A DNA stretch of 5,770 nt from Aminipila sp051883075 (GTDB lineage: Bacteria > Bacillota > Clostridia > Peptostreptococcales > Anaerovoracaceae). A program made the position numbers and the translations under genes. The notes beneath the pieces were generated by a model that was not told where the DNA came from, did no database searches, and saw only the letters and a program-made list of their open reading frames with translations. This document shows, piece by piece, positions 5,724 to 5,770 of this stretch. Location of the stretch: positions 1 to 5,770 of the forward strand of contig JBJETA010000009.1 of NCBI GenBank assembly GCA_051883075.1, given 5' to 3'. Each line of letters opens with the position of its first letter. The stretch's first letter is position 1.

Positions 5724-5739
5724 GCACTTGAAAAAGTGC
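5724..5739 (+). other. Leader hairpin 2, GAAA tetraloop
   Basis: GCACTT (5724-5729) pairs with AAGTGC (5734-5739) around a GAAA loop, also a GNRA tetraloop. It starts at the base right after hairpin 1, so the two stems could stack. No T-run follows. The sequence ACTTGAAAAAG inside it recurs upstream of both promoters' -35 boxes, once with one extra T and one extra A. Confidence 0.65.
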
Positions 5740-5741
5740 AA

Positions 5742-5761
5742 AGAACATTGAAAACTTCATA
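5742..5761 (+). promoter_or_regulatory. boxA-like conserved rRNA leader element
   Basis: The segment containing ATTGAAAACTTCATA resembles the Firmicutes rRNA leader and spacer element of the form CTTTGAAAACTnnATA, which overlaps the boxA site for NusB/NusE (S10) antitermination and often precedes the 16S gene. With the tandem promoters it suggests that a 16S rRNA gene begins shortly beyond base 5770. No 16S sequence itself (such as the AGAGTTTGATC start) is inside the window. A tRNA operon leader is a less likely alternative. Confidence 0.65.
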
Positions 5762-5770
5762 GTGCAGAGG

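Noticed and set aside
5428..5760. Minus-strand reading frames across the rRNA-type leader
   Set aside because: They are Phe/Leu-rich translations of A-rich DNA, overlap promoters and the MFS 3' end, and resemble no protein family.

Overview
The window reads as chromosomal DNA of a motile, probably anaerobic Clostridia-type Firmicute (Lachnospiraceae/Oscillospiraceae-like). The support is moderately AT-rich DNA, strong AGGAG-like ribosome binding sites, textbook sigma-A promoters (TTGACA-17-TAAAAT), an MCP with two HAMP repeats, and an rRNA-type leader with a Firmicutes boxA-like 'TTGAAAACT' element. The genus cannot be fixed from this sequence.

Layout from left to right. Bases 1-1134 are the 3' part of a methyl-accepting chemotaxis protein gene (+), whose start lies outside the window. 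An 85-bp gap follows, then a small gene (1220-1699, +) for a Cu/Zn superoxide dismutase-family protein that keeps all metal ligands but has no signal peptide. It converges, with 13 bp between stop codons, on a two-gene minus-strand unit: recQ helicase (4171-2492) followed after 23 bp by an FMN nitroreductase (2468-1713). The recQ product has the helicase core, zinc module and HRDC domain, but almost the whole RQC winged-helix domain is missing. A 154-bp divergent region (4172-4325) carries back-to-back promoters for recQ and for an MFS transporter (4326-5495, +). Each promoter has an inverted repeat over its -10 box.

The last 275 bp (5496-5770) contain no gene. They hold an A-rich tract, two tandem strong promoters, two adjacent GNRA-tetraloop hairpins and a boxA-like element. 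Together these look like the promoter/leader region of a ribosomal RNA operon whose 16S gene would begin just past the right edge.

The genes do not form one obvious pathway. SOD, nitroreductase and RecQ could loosely be grouped as redox and DNA-damage functions, but only recQ and the nitroreductase gene look co-transcribed. I see no mobile element, CRISPR, phage or toxin-antitoxin signature, and no convincing undescribed multi-gene system. The points most worth a second look are the winged-helix-less RecQ, the apparently cytoplasmic Cu/Zn SOD, and the repeated CTT-GAAA-AAG modules in the rRNA-type leader.
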